Shown piece after piece: positions 12,471-24,533 of a stretch of DNA of 64,000 nucleotides (position 1 is its first letter; the number at the start of each line of letters is the position of its first letter). Location: assembly GCA_007922225.1 (NCBI GenBank), contig ML679971.1:2236611-2300610 (forward strand), in the 5' to 3' direction. The stretch is from Emydura subglobosa (taxonomy: Eukaryota > Chordata > Testudines > Chelidae). The translations under genes were made by a program, and so were the position numbers. Below the pieces are notes generated by a model. It made no database searches, was not told the origin of the DNA, and worked only from the letters and a program-made list of their open reading frames with translations.

Positions 12471-14260
12471 CCTGGAGGTGTACCTGTGTCCCAAAATAGA
12501 GAACCAATTATTGATCCCAGGCATGACAGGACTTAGAAATGCTGCAGAAACACTGAATAACCCCCAAGGGAGTGACCACCTCCTGTCTCTTTCAAGGCAT
12601 TGGACACAAAAGGAGGAGGCTAGATCTCAACATTTTAAAATAGCAGCTATTTAGACCACTGGTTTTGCCACCCTTATTAATTTTGAGTTGTTCTCCTGGA
12701 GTTAATGGGAGCTGCGAGTGCTCGCTTACTTTACATATCTATTCCCACACCTTTATTTTGAAAGATAGACTCAGTCTGAATGTCACATCCTAGCACTTCC
12801 ACCTGTGCACCATGCATGTAAAGTGTGTAGCCTTTTATTTTATTTAAAGTGAATTTTGTAATATTGTTGTATTACACCACCCTGGGTTCGGCGCTACACT
12901 GGCTACGGTTTCAGGTTCAACAGAGTGAAAGTCACCTCTGCCACTTGCTTCAAATGTAGAGTCTCTCAGATCACACAAAGATCAAGGGGAGTGACCACAC
13001 AAATTCACAAGTACAAGGTCTGGTCTGTTTTACAAGTTTGTATTAATGTTCCCAGCAAAGTTGTGATTATAAAATTTGTATATACTTGGATAAAGACCAA
13101 TGCACAATTTACAAATAGAGTCCTACTCACACCCTTAATGATATTCTTAAGGTCTGATGGTTGCCTTGTCAATTGATGATCATTAGAGGGATGGTTCCTG
13201 CTGGTGTTTTCCCATAGGGAACTCAATTTTCTCGATCGGATGAGATTTTTTTACTGAATTTCATTAACATTTATTGCACATAGTGTACCTTCTGGTTAGG
13301 GCATGTGTTAGAAAAATGTGACTACCAGGTATCTTGTAACCTAAAAACTTACTTACTGTTAATTTTTCACAATACCACCCAATGGCACGTCTTTCCCAGT
13401 AATCTTGTGGCATCAGGTCATTCTTTGGTCACCTATGTCAAGCATTTCTTAAGCCTCTGGCATAGTCTAGTTAAGCTGACATCTTTCAGGCCTCAGCCTC
13501 TAGGAGGCCTTGCATTTCAGCCCTACGTACTTGGATACTCAATACATACTTATCACTCCTAAATACTTATCACATTTAGACTTCTATAATCCTACAACTT
13601 AGATCTATTCAGTATACATTGATTATATATGACATGACATGTTAGCTAAACATAACATCACACAATAAATGAATGATAAAATGAACCAATTGGCGACAAG
13701 TGCTGCATTTGGATATGGTAGCATTTTATTCTCCATTTTCATGGCTGTAAATGATTACACGAGATGCGAGACAATGGGAGGATCAGACCCTCTGCCGTCA
13801 GCAGCATTAACCTGCAACTAATTGATATGTTCCATCACACTTTGTACTTGGTTGGTGGGACTGGGAGTTAATTTCAATATTTAATACATTTACATGCACA
13901 CAATATCTTCTAATCCTCCTTTTCTGTGTTCATACAATGCTCTGATATTGTTTACTGGTATAGATATATGCCTTTGTTTGCAACCCTAGGGTCTTTCAAT
14001 AGAAAAGGACTTACTGTGAAATACAAAGAGTCATCTGGCTTTAGAAATGCCAAGTGTAACTTCAGGCTATCTCATGCTAGATAGATGTGTTGTTTGCTTA
14101 GTAAAGGAAGAGAGATGCAAATAATGCCCTCCAACCACTTAGACCTTCTCTAGGGTTTTAAATGTTTCAGACTAGTGCTCAGGAGATCATTCTTTTAAAA
14201 AACAAACACAAAAACCCTGACAATTTCTTGCATATTCTCTACTCTGTTACAGTGAATTTA
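12471..14260. other. Intergenic, nothing recognised
   Basis: AT-rich sequence without coding evidence or a repeat I can name. Confidence 0.35.
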
Positions 14261-14261
14261 G

Positions 14262-14490
14262 CAGAATTTAGCCTAATGAGGAAGATAGTCTCTTGCTTAG
14301 GAGATCTGGATTCAGAGTCTTTTATGTCCTGCTCTGGCACAAATTTATTGTGTTGCCTTGGGCAAGTCATTGAATCTCTGTGCCTCAATTTCCCATGTTT
14401 CAGATGGGATGATAAAAACTATTTTCATCCATCCTACTTCTCTCCTTGTCTACTTAGATGGTAAACTCTTTAGGACAGGGACTTTCTTTC
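14262..14490 (+). mobile_element. MIR-type SINE
   Basis: Plus orientation: 'gatctggattcagagtc', then 'ttgggcaagtcattgaatct', 'gtgcctcaatttccc' and 'agatgggatgataaaaac', followed by the tail 'ggtaaactctttaggacagg'. This is the order of a MIR element from core to 3' end. Confidence 0.75.
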
Positions 14491-14892
14491 ACTATGGGTC
14501 TGCACAACAGGCCCGTGATCTCAGCTGAGGGCTCCAGGCTCCACCATAAATTGGATCCCTATAGCAATTTGAACTGAGCCTCCTTTCACATGGGGGGGAC
14601 TCTGTTCAGATAGGCTGAGCATCCACAACTCTCCATGACTTCAGCTGGAGCTGTGGATGCTCTGAAAATCAGGCCCATGGAGTATTTTCTTTCACTGTTG
14701 CCAACTCTCATATTTGGTGAGTTTCTTTCTTATAGCCCCAGTTCCTAAAGTTCTGGGATTACAGGAGAATCTCAGATTTTGTGGTTTATGTTTTGAACAT
14801 AAATTTCTAGTCCTTGTTCTGGAGAAAAGCTTGAAAGTCTGAGCCTTAAATGCTCAAGAACCAGAAGGCAAATAAGAACCCCTAGTGTATTG

Positions 14893-14985
14893 TTCATGCA
14901 TCTGATGAAGTGGGTTTCTGCCCGTGAAAGCTTATGCCCAAATAAGTTTGTTAGTCTTTAAGGTGACACAGAACTCTCGTTGTTT
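14893..14985 (-). mobile_element. SINE tail copy (same family as 7.7 kb)
   Basis: 'catctgatgaagtgggtttc', 'cgtgaaagcttatgcccaaa' and 'tttgttagtctttaaggtg' match, in reverse orientation, the tail of the SINE found folded back at 7,697-7,748. Here it is a single, normal copy. Confidence 0.75.
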
Positions 14986-15045
14986 TCCCAGTGTATTAGA
15001 TTTTCAAATCTCATGATTGTAAAGCTGATATCATGTGGTTTTGGT

Positions 15046-15046
<1 letters not shown>

Positions 15047-15077
<31 letters not shown>
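15047..15077. repeat. Poly-T run of 31
   Basis: Uninterrupted homopolymer of 31 T between gtg and gtgg. Read on the minus strand it is a poly-A, so it could be the tail of a retrotransposed copy, but I recognise no body next to it. Length is likely to vary between individuals or assemblies. Confidence 0.9.
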
Positions 15078-15078
<1 letters not shown>

Positions 15079-15194
15079 TGGTCAGACTCCTGATTTTGAG
15101 ACTTCCTTGTTAAAAATGCAGCTGAATATATTTCTGTCTCACACACTTATAAGGCCCCCTCAGTAACCAAGTCCTTCACAATTTTTAATGTGGT

Positions 15195-15312
15195 TATTCT
15201 CACACTGAAAGTGGAGTAGATGAGGAGCAATGTCAAGTGACTTGCCCTAGGTCATATAGAAAGTCTGGGGCAGAGCACAGAGCTGACTCTAGCGCTGAGT
15301 CTTAGGTTAGTG
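15195..15312 (-). mobile_element. MIR-type SINE remnant
   Basis: 'gtcaagtgacttgccctagg', 'tcatatagaaagtctggggc' and 'agagcacagagctgactcta' read as the reverse complement of the MIR core. Confidence 0.6.
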
Positions 15313-15862
15313 CATGGTAATCCATACCCCCAAAAATACACCTTTCAAGATTCATTGGTCCTACACGTGTTTGCCACAACACCCAGTGCACTTCATCCAA
15401 TGCATCAAGTGCCCCAATAACAACTAGGTGGGTGAAACCAGACAATTGTTGCACTCCCAAAAGAGCTCTCACAGAAAAATAAGATGGAAAAACACCATGT
15501 CACCCATGGGCAAGCACCTTTCATACAGTGATCACTTCATATCTGGTCTTTCAATATTTGTCGTCAAAGGAAACTTGCACAACACCTTTAACAGGCAGCA
15601 TGTTATGAACATAAATTCATAACTCTGCTGCTAGACACCAAAAACCATGGACTTAATAGAAACGTTGGTTTTATGGCTCATTACAACGATTTGTAACACA
15701 CCACGCTACCTGCTAGCATTAATTCCCTATTTTCAAACCCTTTATGTATAGCAATCTAACTCCTCATTGCCCACTTCATTTCAAGCGACCGCCTCCAACA
15801 GGCCTTTTGCTTAACAACCTGTCCCAACTCATATTTAGCTCAGGCACTCCGCTTACTTTCTT

Positions 15863-15960
15863 TACCCAGACATGAAGAAGAGCTCTGAGTAGCTTGAAAG
15901 CTTGTACCTTCCACCCACAGAAGTGGGTCCAATAAAAGATATTGTCTCTCTTATATCCCA
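15863..15960 (-). mobile_element. SINE tail, second family
   Basis: 'gaagagctctgagtagcttg', 'aaagcttgtaccttccaccc' and 'gaagtgggtccaataaaaga' followed by tattg are the reverse complement of a known reptile SINE tail (ggtaatatcttttattggac...). A fold-back version of the same family occurs at 20,250-20,345. Confidence 0.65.
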
Positions 15961-16449
15961 GGACAAACACAGATACAAAAACACTGCAAACTGTCTACAT
16001 GATTGTGTCTTACCTAGCATCCTGCCATCTTTTAGCCGAGACCCTAGGCAAGCCTTCTTTTCCCAGTCACCCCTAACCTCTCTGTTCTGCGTGTCGGTCT
16101 GTTTCCCTTAACTTTCTCTCCCACTGTTCGAAGGAGTATCCCTTTAAATCAGAGCAGGTCTCTTTTTGTTCTCTTGTGTTCAGAAGCTTAGGCACCCCCT
16201 CAACAAACTAGTCCATTGAGCTCAGCAGGGGGCTGGGACATGGAAGAATAGTAAATCCCGCCTGCGTTGGCCCTTAAGTGGCTGGCTTGAGCCATTGTTT
16301 CCCTTCCTACTTGTTTTTCCAACAGCATGCATTAAACTAAAACATGTACTTACAGTAAATATCCCAATAAGCAGGTTAACATACAGTATTGATAAATTAT
16401 TACGGAGCTGCTGCATGTCTATCACACCCATCACCATGTTATTTGAGAG

Positions 16450-16760
16450 GAGTTCCTGTCATCCTCCTTCGGATGCAGGAGACCAGGGTTCAGTGCACTG
16501 CTCTGCCACAGACTTCCTGGATGATCCTGGGCAAGTTGCTTGGGATCAGGTTCTTCAGAACATATTTAGGCACCTAAAGATGCCGATAGACACCTAGTGG
16601 GATTTTCAGATGTGCCAGAGCAGTTTAGTTGCCTATTTCCCATTGATTTCAATGAAAGCTAGACACCTAAACTACTTGGACACTTTTGAAAGTCCCACTA
16701 GTCACTATTTCAACCTGTAGGCACCTAAATACCTTTGAGAATCTACTCCTTAAGTTCCCT
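16450..16760 (+). mobile_element. MIR-type SINE followed by an old repeat
   Basis: 16,450-16,555 reads as MIR core in + orientation ('ggagaccagggttcagtgca', 'ctggatgatcctgggcaagt'). 16,560-16,750 contains repeated 'ggcacctaaa' motifs, 'gggattttcag' and 'gaaagtcccac', an old moderately repeated sequence seen in reptiles whose class I cannot state. Confidence 0.5.
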
Positions 16761-17440
16761 ACACATCAGTTCCTCATCTGTATGGGCACAGATGTATGTC
16801 TGGGCACTGATACACATTAGTTCTGAGATCTTCAATGCCCAATTCTCCTGTAGCTACATATTCACCAGCCTCTCTATGTTCAGCAGCTTCTTGCTAACAG
16901 CATGAATCCATGTCCTTGGGAGTGCAGGACTGTTAGGCACCCTACATTGGATCTGTCTTCCTGGGCAAATAGAATCTTATGGCTGGGTGTATCTCTGCCT
17001 CCCTGTGAAATAGCATTCAGATGTGATGTGGCAGAAGGAAGAATCTATAAATAGTGACTTGGCCTGGGAGCAGGGTTATTGAAAAAGAAAATGAAATCAG
17101 GAACACCAATACTGGAACTATGTATCCAACCTCCTTTCCCCTCTACTCCCCATTCACAAACTGTTTATTACGTAGCTTTATAATTTCCCCTGTCTCTATT
17201 TTACTGGGATTGGCTCTTTTTCAGAAACTTGGGTGGACAGCAAGGTTGAAAACAGGGCCCATAAGTAGAAGCTAAGCTCCAGCCCTTAACTGCAGACTGA
17301 CCACTGCTGCTCCAGAATCATTTGCAAAACACTGCTGAAAGCAGCAGAAATACTGAAAAGGGGTAAAGCTATGCAAACATGGAACCATTTGCACCAAATA
17401 AACACAAGGTTGCTCCTAACTGTGTTTGTCTGCACATTTC
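16761..17440. other. Intergenic, nothing recognised
   Basis: Unique-looking sequence. The open frames are short and carry no recognisable protein. Confidence 0.35.
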
Positions 17441-17905
17441 CCTTCAAGCTTAAATGATTCCATCCTAATTTTAGTAGATGTGATTCTCTTTTTATTTTTT
17501 TAATACAGGAAAAATACATAAGGGACATTTGATTTGACATTAAAAAAATGTTTTGAGCTTGTGTTTTGCCGCCTGTCCTCGAATGCTTTACGCAGATTTC
17601 ATTAATATACGTGCAAAACCTCCTTTCGTCCATCATTTTTTGCCTTGTGAAAATGACTGCTGGGCAGCATAATAGACGTGATTGAAGCTTTTACTGAGTA
17701 GGGAGGACTTCATGTTACATAGGACTATTACTGAGGTGACTTGTTCGATCAGAAGAAATTACATTTGCAAAGGCTATTTAGCAATTAAGCACAGATTAAT
17801 GGTGGCTTTGCAGAGAAACAGCCACGCAGACATAAATTGCTTTGAGAAAGACATTAAAAATCTTGCTGAGATGAGGGGGTTTGCTAAGGACAGAAGCTGG
17901 TAGGA
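17441..17905. other. Candidate conserved non-coding element
   Basis: A stretch free of recognisable repeats, with balanced composition and homeodomain/HMG-type words: 'tttcattaatatacg' near 17,599, 'agcaattaagcacagattaa' near 17,779, and 'gacataaattgctttgag'. The open frames here look accidental. It lies in the desert upstream of the zinc-finger gene and CDC5L. In tetrapods CDC5L lies near SUPT3H and RUNX2, a gene-poor neighbourhood where distal elements are plausible. That it is conserved is a guess from texture only. Confidence 0.25.
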
Positions 17906-18184
17906 CATTTATTTAGCCTGTGTGGCCTTTGTCTGAACAGTCTCAAGCCACTACCTTGTACTTCTTCCCAGGAGGACTGCCTGTCACACGCTCTGAGACA
18001 CTATTGCTTTTCTTCTACAGATGTGAACAGAGCTCAGGGGAACTCTGTAGAGTAATTTTTGTTTTTGCACACATTTTTAGCACATATTCTAGAAACTGCA
18101 AGGTTCACACTGATGGATTTCTGTCTAGATTCAGTTAGTGTGAAGCCTTCAATCATTCCAGGTGAGACCATAATACATAGCTCT

Positions 18185-18360
18185 TCTATTGCACTCTTCA
18201 TCCAGGATATCTCAAAACACTTTACAAAGGACATAAGTATAACTGTCCCATTTTGCAAATGGGGAAACTGAGGCAAAGAAGGGTAAAGTAAGCAAGCCAG
18301 TGGCAGAGCCAGAAATAAACGCTGAGTCCCAGTCCAGTGCTCTAGCCACTAGACCACCAA
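18185..18360 (-). mobile_element. MIR-type SINE
   Basis: 'caaatggggaaactgaggca', 'agccagtggcagagccagaa' and 'gtccagtgctctagccacta' followed by gaccacc form the reverse complement of MIR over most of its length. Confidence 0.75.
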
Positions 18361-20230
18361 GAATGTGCCAGTGCTAGTTGCTGATTATGGTGACGAGTCA
18401 GTAGATGGCACCTTCTGGCTCCATTGTGTCGGAGCCCCTGCATGGTTTTGGGTGCTTTGATTCGGGAGTTTTGTATAACATAAAACTGATTTCCTGATCT
18501 CTTCTGCTAATTAAAAATTTCACAGCACTCTAAGAGTGGGATATTAATCCTGGACTACATTCCGGTTGCTAAACTTATATTTTGTCTACCTGAAAGTCCC
18601 AGTGCAGCTTGGTTTAGAGAACATACTTTTCAATTTTTGCTGGAATTTGCCACATAGAGTTGCTGCGTGTTGCTTACCCCAGAAGTGGTGCATTTCAGTG
18701 ATGGATGACATCAACCCTGTTTATATACACAGTAGCGTTTGCGGAGTTTAAGTGCTTTGAATGCTAAGTGGACGATGTTATGTAAATGTCAATTGTTGTT
18801 CTCTTCACAGCCATTGATGAATCAAGGCTGTTTTAAGGACAAGCCTCAGGCTAGTCTGTATATGCTGCTGAATAGCAATTTGGAAATATGGAAGGAGTAG
18901 ATTACATATTTTGGGTAAGCATGTTAAATGTCTCATGCCTGGAGTCACTTTAGAGACGCATCCCCTGTGTGCATGCTAGACAGAGATAACAAACAAAAAC
19001 CTGGCATTCAAATTTACACTGCATTTGTTGAGCTTATTTGCATCTTTAGTTAACAACATGTAGCACTTTTTCCCACCTTTACAAGGCTTTACAAATATCA
19101 CCTAGCTGGGTCTCCTTGGGAACAAAATTTATGTCGACTGTTGTTTTAAAATCCTTTTTCTATGGTGTTAGGTTTTGTGCCTATTGTTAAGGTTAAACAA
19201 TACTTTGGTTACCATATTCAGGAGACTGGGGCAGTGGGGAAGGTAAGAACTGCAGGTACCACACCTCGTTGGATCTGCTGAATATGATCTGTTAACACAC
19301 AAAGTACTGCAGCCCAGGGGCCAGTCTCCCAGAGTGGGAGAATCATGATTCCATCCCTGGAAAAGTAAAGGTACAAGGCCCGACATCTGAGGGGTGCACG
19401 CAGAGACCAGAGAGGGGGCGCCATGCAGCTAGCAACCTTGACAAAGAGCGATATAGAAATGCTTGTAATAATAACAATACATTAAATATAGAGTCAGTAC
19501 AGCAGACTTTTCATGTAACTGCTCTCTTCTTTTATTTATTAGCTCTATTAATTTCCCTCCCATCCTATGTTAATCCTAAAATTCCTTACATGGTCAGCTT
19601 ACAGTAAATAAACTGAGTAAAGGCCACATCATGTGTTTCCCTACACAGAAATAAGCAGCTTTCTGCATTAGCCATGCAGTCCAACACCAGGCTGCACATC
19701 AGCATGTCTCATTAAGGCAAAAGGTTTGTAAATTGGAGTCCATCTTTATGCTGCATTAACCATGTTACAGAAATTAGTAAAGAATTTCTGCCTTATTCAT
19801 TTTTGAGAAGAAAATAAAGCCTGTAACATTTAAAAAAAAGTTTTTAAAGTAAGGAAACAAAAAGCTTCTTTGCTGTCTCCAGCTGAGTCCATCTTTTTTT
19901 CTGTTGATGACTCTGGGCAAAATCTGCTTGTAGTAAACATACAGGCCTGTCGGTAGTGCTTTAATGCATTCAGCATAAGGAACTACTTAATGCAACATTA
20001 TGCTGTAAATGCATGATTATGACTCAGCTGGCTTGCATAGACGGGGCCTGATTCCTCATTTACACTTAAGCTTCTTTACAGCACTTAGTGTAAAAGAATC
20101 GTAACCGGGATATAAAATGGCCCCTTTACGCTACCAGAGTTGTGTAAGAGGCTTCAGTGTAAATGAGAATCAGGCCCAATATGTTGGGGATAACCAAATC
20201 CACTTGCGAATGTGAAACTTTCCATTGTTG
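18361..20230. other. Intergenic; possible conserved non-coding stretch at 19,530-19,810
   Basis: No repeat or gene recognised. The stretch 19,530-19,810 (containing 'gctctattaatttccctccc' and 'gctgcattaaccatg') is repeat-free and has a texture similar to non-coding regulatory DNA. Only a cross-species alignment could say more. Confidence 0.25.
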
Positions 20231-20249
20231 TATATGTTGTGGTGTTGGA

Positions 20250-20345
20250 GCTGTGTCGATCCCAGGATATTAGAGACGAGGCAGATGAGGTAACCAAGAG
20301 AAGTTGGTCCATTAAAAGACATTACCTCGCCCATCTTGTCTCTCA
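20250..20345. repeat. Fold-back SINE tail
   Basis: 'tagagacgaggcagatgagg' followed by taa (from 20,271) is followed after 28 bp by 'ttacctcgcccatcttgtct' (from 20,322), an imperfect inverted copy (about 16 of 22 positions complementary). The first part and the second part belong to the same SINE tail in opposite orientations, like the structure at 7.7 kb but older. Confidence 0.6.
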
Positions 20346-21619
20346 AATTTCCACTGAAAGTAAGGGGCTTCTCCATCAGCTTTTGATTAATCTAAGCTTT
20401 CCATTTAGTGTAAAAAAAAAAAATTAGTCCTTATGGTTGTGAAGAAGCCCATCCATATCTGAACCAAATGTCAACCCAGGCAGTTTTGTCTTCCTGAGTC
20501 TGCACGCAGCCTAAAACAACAGAGGTGAGAACTGCCTAAGGCCTCAATGCACAGTCTGAGCAGCTGGACTGTGTGCTGCTAAGGAGTTCCTCTGGAGCTG
20601 GGACAGAAGAAATCTCCCCTTGCTCCACATAGCTCCACAGTAGCAGAACTGCTCTGTGGCTGCTATTCCAGTCTCAAAGCTGAAGAATCATTTGTGTTGC
20701 TTGCATCCTTGCATACTGGGTGAATGGCTGGTGGATGGCAGGAGGCTCCCACTGGTCCATGTGGTGTGGAAGAGATGCATCTCTCTTGTGTAGGCTCCTT
20801 AAATCTTGCCCATCCTCTGCACAGTGCTTTGTTGCCACAAAGGAAGGCGACAGGTTTGGCCCCAAGAGTTGTGCCTTCTCCCCTTCATATCTATGGGATG
20901 TTCACTCTCAGTTGGGTCTCTAGCGATTAGCTTCACCCCACTAAATCTTAAGAGATTACATTAAAAATAACGACACTGAAAGAATATTAAGAGAGCAAAG
21001 TCATGCACTCAAAAGCTAGGAAATGCCAAAAATTAAGGTTGCCCATGTAATTTTAATTTGGCCCCCTTGTACATATGCATTACGATACAGTTAGTTATAT
21101 GAGCATATGCTATTTTTCTCCTTTTTTGTTACTGTAGGAATACTAGTTACCTAGCTAACAGTGGTCTGAGGCTTATTTCATTAGTGTTTGTGAAGTGCAA
21201 TTTTCAATACTTTGTTTTAGTATATCCCTGTTTCTCTTCACATATCTGCCCATGATGTAAAACTAGATAAAGTTGCTTGTAAAAGGGAATCCTCAGATCT
21301 TGAAATTCCTTCTTTAACTAAGCATTCTTCAGCTCTGCCTCCTGGCCAGCAGAGAGACACTACATGTCTGATATCAGAAGGACACAGTGCCATGCGGAAT
21401 ATGCACAGAAGAACTGCAGGAAGACAGAGATTTAAGTATAAATTCAGAAGAATGGATCCTGATAATATTATCATATAAAGGACCCACACTTTGTTCGCTA
21501 GGCTGCTGATTTGACTATTGATTTTGCATAAAATGCTCATTTCTGTATATGGAAGTGAAGCAAACCACGTTCCTGATTAACAAGCATAATCATTCATTTA
21601 TATAATAATACTCTGCCCT
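20346..21619. other. Intergenic, nothing recognised
   Basis: Unique-looking sequence with no credible coding frame. Confidence 0.35.
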
Positions 21620-21745
21620 TCTAGAGCAACTTCCATACAAAGATCTGATAGTGCTTTGCAAACTAAAAATGGTCAGACAAGAAATTCATATAAAAATCAG
21701 GAACAGAAGCCAAATCTCCCAACTCTCAATTCTGTGTCTTAACCA
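21620..21745 (-). mobile_element. MIR-type SINE remnant
   Basis: 'agtgctttgcaaactaaaaa', 'gaacagaagccaaatctccc' and 'ctgtgtcttaaccatccgac' match the reverse complement of a MIR, much diverged. Confidence 0.5.
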
Positions 21746-22909
21746 TCCGACCAAATTTCCTCCTTAGTCACATTAAATTAACCTTGAACTTGGTTCACGT
21801 TAAAGTAATGAAAAAAAAGAGGACACAAGGGAATCTGCTGTAGTTGTTGCTATCGGTAGCTGCTGCTTGCTATAACATTAAGCGTTGTCCTGCAAGCAAC
21901 ACAAATCCACATCAGTGGGTTTTGGTGTCATAAGGCACTCAGAGTGTGTGCTGCTCATTTCTTCTAGCTTCTCAAGTCTGTGTGTATCTCTGCTTCCCTG
22001 TGGACTGGGGCTCTGGTGAAGCTTGGGAGAAGAGGGGCAGAGTGAAAAGAGAATCCCACACCAGCAAGATTTAAAATGTGAAAAAGTCACTTACTCAACA
22101 AGCCCAGGGGTTTTTAGTGTAAAGTACAGCTGAATAGCATCAGAGGATTTCTTAAAGGGTTTCAGCCTTTGTCTCTTGAAAAGCCTAATGATGTGCTACT
22201 CAATATTAGGTTTAGGAAGATTATTTTCCCCCTCTTCAATTTTCCATTTTACTCTAAATAGAGTGAGTCATGATTTTATTAACAAGCTATTTCTATACTA
22301 TTCAAATTACTGATGGTTTGGATTAGCACTCAGGATTTCCTAATCCATGCCCAAATCTCTCTAGATCCTACTGCGTCTCTTGTTATTTTGATCAGTATGA
22401 ATGACAAATCTCTAACGCTGCGTGGTCTAAAATTAGCCCAAATTTCTGTCTTAGAAAGGTCACCGGTTCTGGGTACCTCAGATTTTGCCCAATTTGAGAT
22501 GCTTTGGGTCTGATTTTCAGAAAGTACTGAGCATCCAAAACTCAAATGGAAGTTGACGGGAGTAGTGGGCGCTCAGCACTGTCTGGACATCAAGCCCAAG
22601 TTGTCTAAAGTTGACTATTTCTGCAAAATGTGATTATTAGGCTTTTAGGTCATGGAAATGTAGGGATAGAAGGACCTTATGAAGTCACCAAGTCCAGCGC
22701 CCTGTGCTGAGACAGGACCAAGTATACCTAGACCATTCCTGACAGGTGTTTGTCCAACCTGTTCTTAAAATCCTTCATTGATGGGGATTCCACAATTTTC
22801 TTTAGTGCTTAACTACCCTTGTCGTTAGAAAGCTTTTCTTTGCTGAAGATTAACTCCATTCCGCCTTCTACTACCTTCAATGGATATGGAGAATCATTAT
22901 CCGCATTAT

Positions 22910-23986
22910 AATAGTGTGACACACTGCACCCCATGTACACCCTCATGGTGTGATTTGTGTATCATTCATGTCACCGTTATAGTGTAACTGTGTATTGTCT
23001 AATGCAAAGTATGTCATGCAAGGTGTTTTTGAAATGCTCATGACATACTGAACATTACTGTTATGGTAGCATGTTTCCTGCAATGTCATACATACATGGT
23101 TATGAAACTCTGCTGTGTCATATTCCCAAATGTGTATCTCACATGGCTTGAATAGATCCAGGCAAACACCAAGCAGAGTGAGGATTCATGTCTCACTGAA
23201 GCATGCATTCAGGAAGAATGGACTGGCCTGATAAGGCGACGCTCGTTTGACTGAAGTGGCAGAAAGCATGCCCACTGCTGGACATGGCCAATCACCTGAC
23301 TCTAAGGAGTGATGAGGAAACATGTTAAAGGCAGAGGCGTCTTTGTCTCTGGAGCTCTCCCTTCGAATCCATCTACAAAGCAACATCAAGGACACTAACA
23401 GACTGCCCACAGGAGGTGGGGGACTTGGCTTCCAGAGTCATCTCAGCCAGCCTGTGTGGTAAGGTAATGCCAAAGATTGAAAGGCTACCGAAAGGTTAAG
23501 TTTACTTTAGTACATGATTTGTTTTATATCTTCCTGATCAAACTGACTCATATTAATCTGATTTATAATCACTTAAAATCTTTCTGTACTTAATAAACTT
23601 GTTTGTTTTATCCAAAGCAGTGCATGTGGATTGAGTGTGTATAGAGACTTCACTTCGAGTGACAGAGCTGGTGCATATCAATTTCTTTGATAAATTGATG
23701 GACAAAGGTTATGACCTTGCAGTGTGCAGTGAGCAACACTGAACTCTGTCAGACGGCAGTTCCTGGGGTTGCATCTGGGACTGGGGGTCAATCCCATGAG
23801 CAGCTGGTCAGAAGTGCTCCTTCATTAGGTCAGGGACCGATTACTCGCAGAAGGCTGGGTGTGGGCCAACCCGGGAGTGGATGGTTCACACAGCAAAGCA
23901 GAGTAAATCGGGGCCCAGGAGTGAGGGATTGGGGTGACACAGCTACACACCAGCCCAGATTGCAGTGTGAAATGTCACACAAACAG
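22910..23986 (+). mobile_element. Solo LTR-like insertion inside CR1, with 5-bp TSD
   Basis: A 1,067-bp insert (22,915-23,981) begins TGTGACACAC and ends ATGTCACACA, so it has inverted TG...CA termini. It contains an AATAAA near 23,592. The flanks aatag (22,910-22,914) and aacag (23,982-23,986) form a 5-bp duplication with one mismatch. The CR1 consensus at this point reads ...ataacag..., and removing the insert plus one flank restores it. No retroviral coding sequence is present, hence a solo LTR. Orientation is taken from the polyadenylation signal. Confidence 0.75.
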
Positions 23987-24354
23987 CATATTTGAAGACT
24001 TATGAGATTCAACCACCGACCTTGGTCATCGTTTCTCAGGACTAAACATACCTAGTTTTTTTTTAACTTTCTGTTTTAGGTCAGGTTTTGTAAACCTTTT
24101 ATCATTTTTCTAGCTCTTTTCTGAACTCTTTTCAATTTGTCCACATCTTTCCTAAAGTGTGATGCCTAGAATTGGACATAATACTCCATCTGAGGCCTCA
24201 CTAGTGCCAAATAAAGTAGTGGGACATTACCTCCCATATCTTACATAGAACACTCCTGTTAATCAACTCCACAATGAGATTAGCTTATTTTGAAACTGAA
24301 TCATATTGTTGATTCATATTCAATTAGTGATCCACTATAACCCCCAGATCTTTT

Positions 24355-24533
24355 TGAGCAAATTGAAAGTTTTTATTGAGAAAATATTTCAGAAAAAATA
24401 ACAAACAGGTAACCCATAGATTTTTAAAGGGGCGAAGGTATATAACATCCAGGGACTATGTGCAGGTTATCGGGAGGTGAGGGGAGTGGCTGGAAGGCCG
24501 GGGAGAATAACGACGGATAATCTGCGGGGTCCC
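24355..24533 (-). mobile_element. Unidentified retroelement 3' end inside CR1
   Basis: This block breaks the CR1 consensus between 'ccccagatctttttgagc' and 'cattttattttttccttcct'. On the minus strand it ends 'tctcaataaaaactttcaat', a polyadenylation-signal-like tail, so it looks like the 3' end of a retrocopied transcript or LTR element. I do not recognise the family. Confidence 0.4.
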
